From: Zestomonas carbonaria
GTDB lineage: Bacteria > Pseudomonadota > Gammaproteobacteria > Pseudomonadales > Pseudomonadaceae
Length of the DNA stretch: 44,398 nt
NCBI RefSeq assembly: GCF_904061905.1
Contig: NZ_CAJFCI010000072.1
Location: 1 to 44,398, forward strand
Direction of reading: 5' to 3'
In this document: in pieces, positions 25,896 through 33,489 of the stretch
How positions within the stretch are numbered: position 1 is the stretch's first letter
Layout of the letters: each line of letters opens with the position of its first letter
Program-made: the position numbers and the translations under genes
Notes under the pieces: generated by a model
Seen by the model: the letters and a program-made list of their open reading frames with translations, nothing else
Told to the model about the DNA's origin: nothing
Databases searched by the model: none

Positions 25896-27355
25896 CTCTG
25901 CACTTCCACACCATGAATGGTCTTGCCGTTCAACGCATAGGCTTCCCTGCTCCTTCCCGACGCCGCGATGTAATTCACGACTCCCATCCACAGAGAGTGG
26001 CGGCTGTCCTCCTTGTCGGCAGTGGCGAGATAGACCTCCTGCTCCGCGTTCAGGAGATCCAGGACCGAGCGGCTGCCCAGGGTGTACTGCTCCTTGTACA
26101 GCTCCCGCGTCTCGAGCATGCTTTTCTGCCGCTGGACCAGGACGGCCAGGCGTTTCTTCGCGCCGCGAATCTGTTCCCTCGCCTTCGCGATCCTTTCCTC
26201 GGCATTCAGCTTGGCCTCCGCCATCAGGGATTCGGCGGCGGCCATGCCGGCATTGGCCGCCCGTATCTGCGCGGAGATGGCCCCGCCCTGGTACAGGAAA
26301 GAAGACCCCGTCAGCATGATGGTGTTGAAGCTTCCCTGGTCCTCCCCGTTATTGGGATTGACGCCACTGAGCGCCTGGTTCGAAGACGCCTCCACCGCGA
26401 ACGTCGGATATCTCTGCGCCTTGGCGGACTCGAGCTCGGACTGCGCCGCTTGCCATTCCGAATTGGCAGCGATGACCTCGGGGAGCGCGTTGTAGTCGAC
26501 GGGCACGTCCAGTTTCGCGACGAACTCCAGATTTTCGGGTATCGGCGCGACCCACTGCTCGGAAGGTCCGTTGGTCAGCAGCCGCAAGCGCTCCCGCCAC
26601 TCGGAAAGCGAGGTCTCGATTTCGAAAAGATTGGCCCGTGCGCTATCGACCCGGGTCCTGGCCTGGACGGGGTCCGATTGCGAGGCGAGCCCCGAGCCGG
26701 CGCGCGATTCGGCCATCTCATGTACTTTCCGGACGGCCGCTATCTGCTCCTTGGCGATGACCTGGAGTACCTGGTAGCGGTGCACCATGATGGCGGCCTC
26801 GGCGGCCTGCAGAGCAACGCTGTCCACCTGGCTGAGCACCAGGGCCTTCTGCTTTCTCGCCAGCCCTTCGGCCTGTCCGACGCGCCCGCGCACCTTACCG
26901 AAGTCGTAGAGCATCTGGGACAGCGACAACGTGGCGACCTGGGACGTCCCATGCGAGCTCAGCCGACCGGAATTGAACCCCGCCGAGAGCTGGGGGTAGT
27001 AGCCGGAGCGGGCCACATCGACCAGGCCCTCCTGCCGCAGGACATTCCCGATGGACGACTCGATGGAGGGATGGCTGCCAACCGCCATCGAGACGATGTC
27101 GAACAGACCGACGCTTGAAGAGGTGTTGCCGCCCTGTCCCGCCAAGGAACGTGAAGCCGGCTCCCGGTGAACCGATGCCAAATAGTTGCCGGCATCCATG
27201 CCGGCCCCATCGAACACGTCAGCGTAATAGCTGAGCGAAGAAATACCCGCTTCATCGGCATGGACGTCCCAACCTCCTGCCAGGGCAACAGCTCCCCAGA
27301 AGACGCCACACTGCATCGCATTTCTTTTCATGTACAAGGACCACATGCGAAACAT
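25892..27355 (-). CDS. TolC-family outer membrane channel of the type I secretion system (LapE-like)
   Basis: About 487 residues. The start is uncertain. The ATG at 27355 gives a clean signal peptide (cleavage near HADEA) and has GAGAGG 12 bases upstream. An ATG at 27415-27413 overlaps the previous stop as TGATG and would allow translational coupling, but would add a Cys-rich leader. The mature part shows the two-fold outer membrane efflux pattern: VGLFDIVSMAVGSHPSI, DVARSGYYPQLSAGF, long coiled coils, then YPTFAVEASSNQAL and YKEQYTLGSRSVLDLLNAEQEVY. Its stop overlaps the ABC start (ATGA). It forms the outer membrane exit for the adhesin. Confidence 0.92.
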   Translation of the reverse strand: MFRMWSLYMKRNAMQCGVFWGAVALAGGWDVHADEAGISSLSYYADVFDGAGMDAGNYLASVHREPASRSLAGQGGNTSSSVGLFDIVSMAVGSHPSIESSIGNVLRQEGLVDVARSGYYPQLSAGFNSGRLSSHGTSQVATLSLSQMLYDFGKVRGRVGQAEGLARKQKALVLSQVDSVALQAAEAAIMVHRYQVLQVIAKEQIAAVRKVHEMAESRAGSGLASQSDPVQARTRVDSARANLFEIETSLSEWRERLRLLTNGPSEQWVAPIPENLEFVAKLDVPVDYNALPEVIAANSEWQAAQSELESAKAQRYPTFAVEASSNQALSGVNPNNGEDQGSFNTIMLTGSSFLYQGGAISAQIRAANAGMAAAESLMAEAKLNAEERIAKAREQIRGAKKRLAVLVQRQKSMLETRELYKEQYTLGSRSVLDLLNAEQEVYLATADKEDSRHSLWMGVVNYIAASGRSREAYALNGKTIHGVEVQR

Positions 27356-27414
27356 ATGAACGCAACGCCTCTCGGAAACTTGACCGCCACACTTGAAACA
27401 GCACTTCGAACTCA

Positions 27415-27813
27415 TCACGAACTCACGAGAGCGGGGAACCTTTCCAGAACCATTCCATTCAAGCGCTCCAATTCCTCATACTTATCGACAAAGCCCAATA
27501 TCATCCCGCCCAACGCATTTATTGCGTTGTACAGATCCAGCACGTTGGACTCTCTTCCCGCCGAGACGAGCAGCAGGACCTTATGTATCCTTTTCAGGCC
27601 TTGCGTCCTGGAAAACAGCCTTGCGTACTCGGCACCACCAAGCTCTTCGCTGTAGACCAGAACATCGAAAGGCAAGCTCATATTGTCGATTGCAAAGATC
27701 GCCTCATCACAATCCTGCGCCGGATAGATCTCACAGAGCCCGACCGCCAGAAACCCTGCAACAATCTCAGACAAGCACCTGACATCCTGCTCTATTATTA
27801 GAATCCGAGGCAT
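27415..27813 (-). CDS. Receiver-like protein lacking the phospho-acceptor Asp, first gene of the secretion operon
   Basis: 132 residues from the ATG at 27813 (GTGGGA upstream). It has a CheY-like layout: RILIIEQD keeps acidic residues; IYPAQDCDEAI follows; the strand FDVLVYS ends in Ser where the phosphorylated Asp should be; and GFVDKYEELE keeps the late Lys. Its stop overlaps a possible TolC start (TGATG), so it is co-transcribed with the secretion genes. It is paralogous to the protein at 1324-1704. A phosphorylation-independent regulatory or docking role is inferred. Confidence 0.72.
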   Translation of the reverse strand: MPRILIIEQDVRCLSEIVAGFLAVGLCEIYPAQDCDEAIFAIDNMSLPFDVLVYSEELGGAEYARLFSRTQGLKRIHKVLLLVSAGRESNVLDLYNAINALGGMILGFVDKYEELERLNGMVLERFPALVSS

Positions 27814-27822
27814 AAGAGTCCC

Positions 27823-27954
27823 ACTGCCAATCAAGCTGATGCCCGAATGGCTATTTCGCCCGCAAGTTTATTTCAACGACCAGGAACCCATCGAGCGGAC
27901 AGTTACGACCCTACAGGGCAAAAAAAGCCCACGACAGTCATAACTGCCAATCAA
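27823..27954 (-). promoter_or_regulatory. Structured 5' leader of the secretion operon
   Basis: A 12-bp direct repeat, ACTGCCAATCAA on the plus strand, occurs at 27823-27834 (next to the receiver's ribosome site) and at 27943-27954. Between the copies, CAGTTACGAC (27900-27909) and GTCATAACTG (27937-27946) pair with one mismatch, enclosing GGGC-A7-GCCC (27916-27930). Read as minus-strand RNA this gives a nested hairpin with a U7 loop inside a leader of about 320 bases. It may act in attenuation or control of translation. Confidence 0.4.
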
Positions 27955-28141
27955 TCATTCAAGGCTACGTTATCTATTTCTCTTGACTATGCTTGGTGCA
28001 TGCTTCTCTTGGAGTGGTTGTTTTCAACCGTAACCGCGATTATCCAGATGATAAAAATACCCAGCACGCCTGACCGACGTCTGTCCGACAATCTTTCGTA
28101 CAGGCCAGGGCAAATCCCTGAATCTGACTAACCTCGTCGTC

Positions 28142-28170
28142 AATCTATATCTGAAGACGCCCGTCGTCAA
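28142..28170 (-). promoter_or_regulatory. Candidate sigma-70 promoter of the secretion operon
   Basis: On the minus strand TTGACG (28170-28165), a 17-base spacer and TAGATT (28147-28142) form a promoter about 330 bases upstream of the receiver gene. TTGACGAC occurs again at 28143-28136, 27 bp away, and CTTCAGATAT lies in the spacer. The same TTGACGAC box, 17-base spacing, TARATT box and CTTCAGATAT motif are found at the plus-strand promoter near 1146-1196. Confidence 0.5.
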
Positions 28171-28262
28171 CACTAGAAACAACCATCTGTCGTCCGCTCA
28201 TCGCTCTGGACACGCAAGGGAAAAATCTTCGGGGGCTGCTTCAAGAGCACGCTTGGCGTATC

Positions 28263-28330
28263 GGATAGATGTGGTCATCCGGGGCCTTGACCCCGTCAAC
28301 CACGGCCATTCTGGCCGACCACCCCTATCC
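28263..28330. other. Candidate three-way-junction structured element
   Basis: Outer arms GGATAGATGTGGTC (28263-28276) and GACCACCCCTATCC (28317-28330) pair at 12 of 14 positions. Inside are two small hairpins: CGGGG-CCTTGA-CCCCG (28280-28295) and GGCC-ATTCT-GGCC (28304-28316). Another short stem (CTCTAT 28368-28373, ATAGAG 28392-28397) lies downstream. No reading frame explains it. It could be a structured RNA or a remnant of a mobile element end; I match it to no known family. The rest of the 793-bp gap 27814-28606 beyond the listed sites shows no supportable gene. Confidence 0.4.
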
Positions 28331-28556
28331 ACGGGAACGAAAGGGGGCCAGCAGAGAAGTTCCTAGGCTCTATCAGAACCCAATATCCGCCATAGAGGGA
28401 TAGGCAAAGAGGACAAAAAACTCATAGAAGAGGACAACTTGCCACCAAGCGAGTACTAGCGCATATAAAGTCGACTAGCCTTATGCTTAAGGGGCACATC
28501 TACCCGACAAGTAGAGAGGGAGTTGGGAAGGCAGGGAAATTCGATCGTTCAGGGAA

Positions 28557-28586
28557 CCGGCAGGAGACGGAGTTTCCTCCCGCCGG
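28557..28586 (-). terminator. Possible terminator of the TetR-family gene
   Basis: CCGGCAGGAG (28557-28566) and CTCCCGCCGG (28577-28586) pair with one mismatch around a 10-base loop, 21 bases past the TetR stop on the minus strand. Only TT follows the stem on that strand, so termination strength is doubtful. Confidence 0.35.
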
Positions 28587-28606
28587 GTGGATCCAGCAGC
28601 TCGAAA

Positions 28607-29263
28607 CTAGTTCTTACCGGCTACTTCCTCATACGCTCGAAGCGTCCCGGCGAACACGCGGGCAACACCGCTGATCATTACCGACCTCTTGGCCTTGTAG
28701 CCTGACAGGTACCAGTACTTAACACTTTCGCTGGCAGCGCCCACTATTGCCAAGCAAGATGCATTGAGCTCTTCCTCATCGAGGCGCCATCGTGGGTGCG
28801 CCATTTTCAGGACGGTCGCAAGAAGAATGGAGAAATCAAGGATGACCTTCGTATAGGCTTTGTTTATCTCTTCACTCACTCCTAGAACCTCGAGCCAGCA
28901 AACACGGGCAACCAGTGGGTCCTGTGCGTAGGAAAAGAAGGTCGATAAACCATCATGAATGTAATCCCTCAAGTCCGACCCCGGCTTTACGGAACGGAGA
29001 TTCTCCATGACTCTTTTCGTCAACTCGTCTGTGCATTCCTTATAAACCCCCAGCAGCAGGTTCTCTATGCTGCCGAAAGACTCATAGAAATAGCGATCCG
29101 TAAGACCAGCCTGGCGACAAATACCCCTGACGGTTGCAGCCCTGAAACCGACACCACCGAAAATCTCCAGACCGGCACGGAGGAATTTCTTGCGCCTTGC
29201 GGCAACCCTCTCCTCCTGGCTGATACCGCCATATATACGACTAGATGCTTTCTGGATCTTCAC
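28607..29263 (-). CDS. TetR/AcrR-family transcriptional regulator
   Basis: About 218 residues from the GTG at 29263; a GTG at 29296 is an alternative without a ribosome site. The N-terminal DNA-binding domain is clear (ARRKKFLRAGLEIFGGVGF, then TVRGICRQAGLTDRYFYESF with the helix-turn-helix and the Y-F-Y-E-F signature). The C-terminal part is helical and unassigned (YIHDGLSTFFSYAQDPLVARV). It stands alone between the secretion operon and the first AraC gene, on the minus strand. Its ligand and targets cannot be read from the sequence; base composition around it is less GC-rich than its neighbours. Confidence 0.88.
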   Translation of the reverse strand: MKIQKASSRIYGGISQEERVAARRKKFLRAGLEIFGGVGFRAATVRGICRQAGLTDRYFYESFGSIENLLLGVYKECTDELTKRVMENLRSVKPGSDLRDYIHDGLSTFFSYAQDPLVARVCWLEVLGVSEEINKAYTKVILDFSILLATVLKMAHPRWRLDEEELNASCLAIVGAASESVKYWYLSGYKAKRSVMISGVARVFAGTLRAYEEVAGKN

Positions 29264-29476
29264 ATCACAACCTATGAGCAAGGCCAATAAAACCACTTGG
29301 GCTACTTGGAAAAATCGTCATTCCTTACGACTCGCACGATGCTCCTTGATATCGATTCCTTATCCCTGGAGCACGGCAACTGGGCAGAATAGCATGGCTC
29401 GACAGACCAACGCTCCACTCCCCTCACCCATCCATTCGGGCCAGTCCTGCGCCGCCATGAGCATCGCGCATGACCT

Positions 29477-29498
29477 TGCCGGCGCTCTATCGCCGGCA
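29477..29498. other. Perfect hairpin in a gene-free stretch
   Basis: TGCCGGCG (29477-29484) and CGCCGGCA (29491-29498) pair perfectly around CTCTAT. No T run follows on either strand. The surrounding 509 bases (29264-29772), between the TetR gene and the AraC gene, hold only weak overlapping open frames with unnatural composition and no supportable gene. Confidence 0.35.
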
Positions 29499-29772
29499 GA
29501 CACCGCTTCCTGAGACCAACACCTGGCCCCGTATTTTTTCGCAGCCCGACCAACCCTTCTTGGGCCACGCCACAGGAGAGCCGTTCGACGAGCCTGGACA
29601 AAAAACAGAAAAGCGAGAACTCCATCACGTCACCCGCCGGCGGCATACCCAGACCGAACAGCACAAGAAGAAGGGTTCACCCGAACCTACACTGAGATAG
29701 ATGCGCGCAAAAAGCCGGTCTATCCATGCAACCGGCAACTTTTCAAACAAACCTCTCAGGTTGGCGAGCAGC

Positions 29773-30729
29773 ATGCGCAAATCAGAAACGATCACCCCGC
29801 CGCCCCGACAACCGGCCCAGCGTTTTCATCGCGGGCCACTCGGACAAATGCTGGAGCGTTTCCTGGGCATCCGGAAAAGCAAGGTCACTACCGACTACAG
29901 CCTCACCGAGCTGGAACTGTTGTGGCTGGAGGCAGCCCAAAAGGACCCGGCGATCGGATTGCACATATTCCAGCAATTCACGCCTCAAGACTGGCACGTG
30001 CTGCTCTATCTGGCCCTTTACTGCCCGGATGTCCTGGGAGCCATTCAAAACTGGGTACGCTACGCTCCGCTGGCCACGGATAGCGATACCGTGGCCATGG
30101 CCGAGGACAGGTACGGCATCGCCATGGAGATTCGCACCGAAGGCCCTCCCGCACTGTCGCGCTATCTGGCCGAACACTACGGCGTCATGGCGATGACCAT
30201 GCTCCGGCGGGGAACCGGCGAGGATATCCGCCCCACGCTCACGCACTTCACCCATGCCCGTCCGTCCTACCATTCGGAGTACACGCAATGGTTCGGCGAC
30301 AAGATCGAGTTCTGCTGCTCCCATACCCGCTTCTACTTCGACACCAAGACACTCGGGACTCCGATGCGGATGCGTCACACGGGCATGGTGGAACTGCTTA
30401 CCCGGGAACTGGACAGGCGCATCGCGCGGCATCAGCAACTGAGCGGTTGCGCCGCCAAGGTGGCGAAGAACGTCCGCGAGATGCTCTCCAGGGGAGAACT
30501 CCCCACCCTGGAAAACCAGGCCGAGATACTCCACCAGAGCCCCCGGACCCTGCGGCGGCGCCTGGAAGATCAGGACCTGACCTTCCGCCAGTTGCTCGAT
30601 CTGGTTCGCCAGGAGCTCGAGCAGCACCTCGAACTCCAGGGCAAAAGCCGCGCGGAGATCGCCAGCAAGCTCGGCTACAACAGCCTGGCCGCCTACCAAT
30701 ATGCACGCAAGCGATGGAAGCAAGAATGA
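29773..30729 (+). CDS. AraC-family transcriptional regulator (OruR type)
   Basis: About 318 residues from the ATG at 29773; the ATG at 29701 is also possible. Residues about 25-190 fit the arabinose-binding-like N-terminal domain of OruR-type regulators (LTELELLWLEAAQKDPAIGL, ending in ALSRYLAEHYGVMAM). The C-terminus has both helix-turn-helix motifs (NQAEILHQSPRTLRRRLED and EIASKLGYNSLAAYQYARKRW). It stops right after the second motif, lacking the usual TP.E.R tail, so it is slightly short for the family. It converges on the FadL gene 44 bases away and may control it. Confidence 0.85.
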   Translation: MRKSETITPPPRQPAQRFHRGPLGQMLERFLGIRKSKVTTDYSLTELELLWLEAAQKDPAIGLHIFQQFTPQDWHVLLYLALYCPDVLGAIQNWVRYAPLATDSDTVAMAEDRYGIAMEIRTEGPPALSRYLAEHYGVMAMTMLRRGTGEDIRPTLTHFTHARPSYHSEYTQWFGDKIEFCCSHTRFYFDTKTLGTPMRMRHTGMVELLTRELDRRIARHQQLSGCAAKVAKNVREMLSRGELPTLENQAEILHQSPRTLRRRLEDQDLTFRQLLDLVRQELEQHLELQGKSRAEIASKLGYNSLAAYQYARKRWKQE

Positions 30730-30773
30730 TCCGGTGCCTGTTCCCGGAAACGCTCGCCCGGATGGCCAGCCGC

Positions 30774-32045
30774 TCAGAAGCGCCAGATCACCCCGCCACC
30801 GAGGATGTGCAACGCGCTGTTGGAATACTCGCCGGAAACCCGCTTGCCGGATACGCGCTTCTGCTGGTCGACCTCCATGTCGCCGAGCCAGACCAGGGCG
30901 TAGCTGACGTTGAGATCCAGTCCTTCATCGAGCCGATAGTTGAAGCCGGTGGCCAGGCGCCAGGTCTCGGCCATGGGGTTGTCGACCGTACGATCCTCGT
31001 CATCGACGGCCGAGCTGTCATAGGCCAGACCCATGTTCCAGCGCAGGCGCGGGCTCAGATGGCGCTGGGCGCCCAGGGACAGGTGCCAGGTGTCCTTGTA
31101 GCGGCGGTCGGCGGTCAGCCCCTGGGGATTCTGTCCATCTATATCGATGCTCATCTTTCCGAACTCGGACCAATCCTGCCAACCAGCGCTGGCCAGCAGC
31201 GTCCACTCCGGGTTGAGCTCATGGTAGAGGCTGGCGATGACCGACTGCGGCACGCGCATGTCAATGCTCAACTGGTCGGCGGCCAGGCGACGCAGGGAGA
31301 CCTCCAGGATCGGGTTGTCTATGCCGTCCAGCGAGGGCCGGTCCTCGAACTGCAGGTCGATCTTGCTGGTATACGCCAGGCCCAGGCGCGTACCGGGGCT
31401 CAGGCTGTAGAGCAGACCGGCGTTCACCCCCGCCCCCCAATCATGGGAGCGGTATTCGAGCTGCCCGTCGGGCTGATCGCCGAAGCCCAGCGGGTTGTTG
31501 TCGATCGCCATCTCGCTGCGGAACACGCCATACATCAGGCGCGGTCCGATGCCGACGGCGAGGTCGTCGGTGAAGCGATAGGCGAAGGTAGGCTGGAAGG
31601 AAATGCCCAGCAAGGCGGTGTCCTGCACGAAGTAGCGCCCCGCCCAGTCGTCGTCATAGTTCAACGCCAGACCGAAGTTGCCATACATGCCGAAACCGAT
31701 GGTGGCCCTGTCGTCCAGTTGGTGACTGATAAAGAAACTGCTGCCGGGCAACGCATCCAGGGCATTGCCTCCCTCATTGCCGGACGTGGTGTTATCGCCA
31801 TCACGATCGAAACGCAGGTGCCCGAGCACCAACTGACCGGCAAGGTTGATCTGGGTCCCTTCGAGATTGGCGATCCCGGCCGGGTTGCTCATCAGCACGC
31901 TGGGGTCCTGGGCGCGCGCCGCGGCCCCCGCGTTGGCGAGCCCCATGTCCTCCTGGCCGACCTCGTAGAGCGATACGCCCCCCGCTTGCACGCCAGCGGC
32001 GATCCCCAGCAGAGGCAAGGCGATGAGGGTCGAAAATGGTTTCAT
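30774..32045 (-). CDS. FadL-family outer membrane transporter for hydrophobic compounds
   Basis: 423 residues from the ATG at 32045 (AGAGGA six bases upstream). Residues 1-21 are a signal peptide (cleavage after GVQA). The mature start GGVSLYEVGQEDMGLANAGAAA followed by SVLMSNPAGIANLEGTQ is the FadL hatch signature, including the NPA motif. The remainder alternates beta strands and ends in WRF, the C-terminal Phe expected for barrel assembly. It would bring long-chain fatty acids, alcohols or similar molecules through the outer membrane for the oxidation genes that follow. Confidence 0.9.
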   Translation of the reverse strand: MKPFSTLIALPLLGIAAGVQAGGVSLYEVGQEDMGLANAGAAARAQDPSVLMSNPAGIANLEGTQINLAGQLVLGHLRFDRDGDNTTSGNEGGNALDALPGSSFFISHQLDDRATIGFGMYGNFGLALNYDDDWAGRYFVQDTALLGISFQPTFAYRFTDDLAVGIGPRLMYGVFRSEMAIDNNPLGFGDQPDGQLEYRSHDWGAGVNAGLLYSLSPGTRLGLAYTSKIDLQFEDRPSLDGIDNPILEVSLRRLAADQLSIDMRVPQSVIASLYHELNPEWTLLASAGWQDWSEFGKMSIDIDGQNPQGLTADRRYKDTWHLSLGAQRHLSPRLRWNMGLAYDSSAVDDEDRTVDNPMAETWRLATGFNYRLDEGLDLNVSYALVWLGDMEVDQQKRVSGKRVSGEYSNSALHILGGGVIWRF

Positions 32046-32304
32046 AGGCGTCCTCTCACAGGCAGCCGATCCCGGTATGGAGACGTTCGCCAGCCGCGCC
32101 AATGGCGTACCCCGCATCGCTCATCGCGACTCGTCTCTTCGACGATAGCCGGGAATCCGCGCCATGGATCGTCATGCGGCAACCCATGTCTTGAAGTACC
32201 TCCATCGGAGGCGGGACTGTCGCCGGCATGCGACGGAAAGCGAGCACCGAGCTGCCAGGTCCTGGGAATCGGCATCCGGCAAACGACATATTCGACACAG
32301 TATG

Positions 32305-32363
32305 CCGGGAACAGGCTTCCCGGAATCATGCATCTCACGACAGAGGAATGGCATCTGATGCCA
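32305..32363. promoter_or_regulatory. Two palindromes in the divergent FadL / AraC promoter region
   Basis: CCGGGAA (32305-32311) and TTCCCGG (32317-32323) are perfect arms around CAGGC. TGGCATC (32349-32355) and GATGCCA (32357-32363) are perfect arms around one T. Both lie in the 421-bp gap between the divergent FadL (start 32045) and AraC (start 32467) genes and are of operator size. No T runs follow. The rest of the gap shows no gene. Confidence 0.4.
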
Positions 32364-32466
32364 AGACGCGAGCGCCTTGGCGATGTCGGCCGGCTGGCCG
32401 CCATGCGCCGCGCATCGAGCAGGCCATTTCATGTCGCACGGCAGTAACAGGACGAGGAAGACAGTC

Positions 32467-33468
32467 ATGGACAGTGTTCGCGGTACCGCCCTCCTGCAAT
32501 TCGGAGAACTGGTCGGCCAGTACGGCGCCTCGGCGCGCGACTACCTGGCGCCGCACCACATTCCCATGGATGTGATCGGTGACTACGAGAAGAAGCTCTC
32601 CTACAAGCGCATGGTGCAGATGTTCGAAGGCGTCGCTCACGCCATGAACATGCCCGGCTTCGGGCTGGAGTTGGCGACCCGTCAGGGTTCCCGACTGCTC
32701 GGCCCACTGCACCACCTGGCGCGCTCGTCCGCCACCGTGGGTGATGGACTGGATGCGGTGATTCGCTACATGCGCGTCTACAGCCCGTCGATCCACGCCA
32801 CGCTGGAGCACGAGAAGCCCTCCCGGCGCACTCTGCTGCGCTTCGAGAACAACCTGCCGAACAGCCTGGAGATTCCCCAGATCATCGAAAAATCCGTACT
32901 TCAGGGTTGCCTGCTGGTCTCCGAACTGCTCGGAGCGCCCTATCGTCCCCAGGTGGTGTTGTTCCGCCACAATCCGCTGGCGAGCCTCGCCCAATACTGG
33001 CGCTATTTCGCCTGCCCGGTTCTCTTCGGGCAGGACTTCAACGCCGTGGCGATGGCTCCCGAAGACCTGGACAAGCCCTGCGCCCACCACGACCCCATAC
33101 TCCATTCGGTCGTGCGCTTCTACCTCGACGCCCACCTCGACAGCACACCCAACCTGGCCGCCGAAGTGGACCGGCAGATCCGTGCATTCCTGCCGCTACA
33201 GCGCGCGAACCTGGAACAGGTCGCCCAGGCGCTCGGCATGAACTCCCGGACCCTGCAACGCCGCCTGGCGGATGCCGGCCTGGACTTCGGGCAGCAACTG
33301 GACCGGATGCGCCGGCACCTGGCCCAGCAACTGCTGGCCGGCTCCGCGTTGACCATCTCGCAGATCGCCAAGGAGCTGGGCTACCGCTGCGCTACCTCCT
33401 TCTGCCGCGCCCACCAACGCTGGTTCGACATGACGCCGCAGGAGCACAGACTGCGCAGCCGGACGTGA
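32467..33468 (+). CDS. AraC-family transcriptional regulator (OruR type)
   Basis: 333 residues from the ATG at 32467 (GAGGAAG upstream); earlier in-frame ATGs lack a ribosome site. The N-terminal arabinose-binding-like domain spans about 15-195 (DYLAPHHIPMDVIGDYEKKL, PGFGLELATRQGSRLLGPL). The C-terminal pair of helix-turn-helix motifs is complete (EQVAQALGMNSRTLQRRLAD; ISQIAKELGYRCATSFCRAHQRWF) with the tail MTPQEHR. It is divergent from the FadL gene and converges on the acyl-CoA ligase with a 21-base gap, so it may activate either neighbour. Confidence 0.92.
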   Translation: MDSVRGTALLQFGELVGQYGASARDYLAPHHIPMDVIGDYEKKLSYKRMVQMFEGVAHAMNMPGFGLELATRQGSRLLGPLHHLARSSATVGDGLDAVIRYMRVYSPSIHATLEHEKPSRRTLLRFENNLPNSLEIPQIIEKSVLQGCLLVSELLGAPYRPQVVLFRHNPLASLAQYWRYFACPVLFGQDFNAVAMAPEDLDKPCAHHDPILHSVVRFYLDAHLDSTPNLAAEVDRQIRAFLPLQRANLEQVAQALGMNSRTLQRRLADAGLDFGQQLDRMRRHLAQQLLAGSALTISQIAKELGYRCATSFCRAHQRWFDMTPQEHRLRSRT

Positions 33469-33489
33469 AGCCGCCCGGCTGCGCCCCGA

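Noticed and set aside
27847..28131. A 94-codon plus-strand open frame upstream of the secretion operon
   Set aside because: Its sequence is leader-like and non-coding in character, and it overlaps the structured leader of the minus-strand operon.
29302..29700. Open frames on both strands between the TetR and AraC genes
   Set aside because: Neither has a ribosome site, a recognisable domain or ordinary codon composition.
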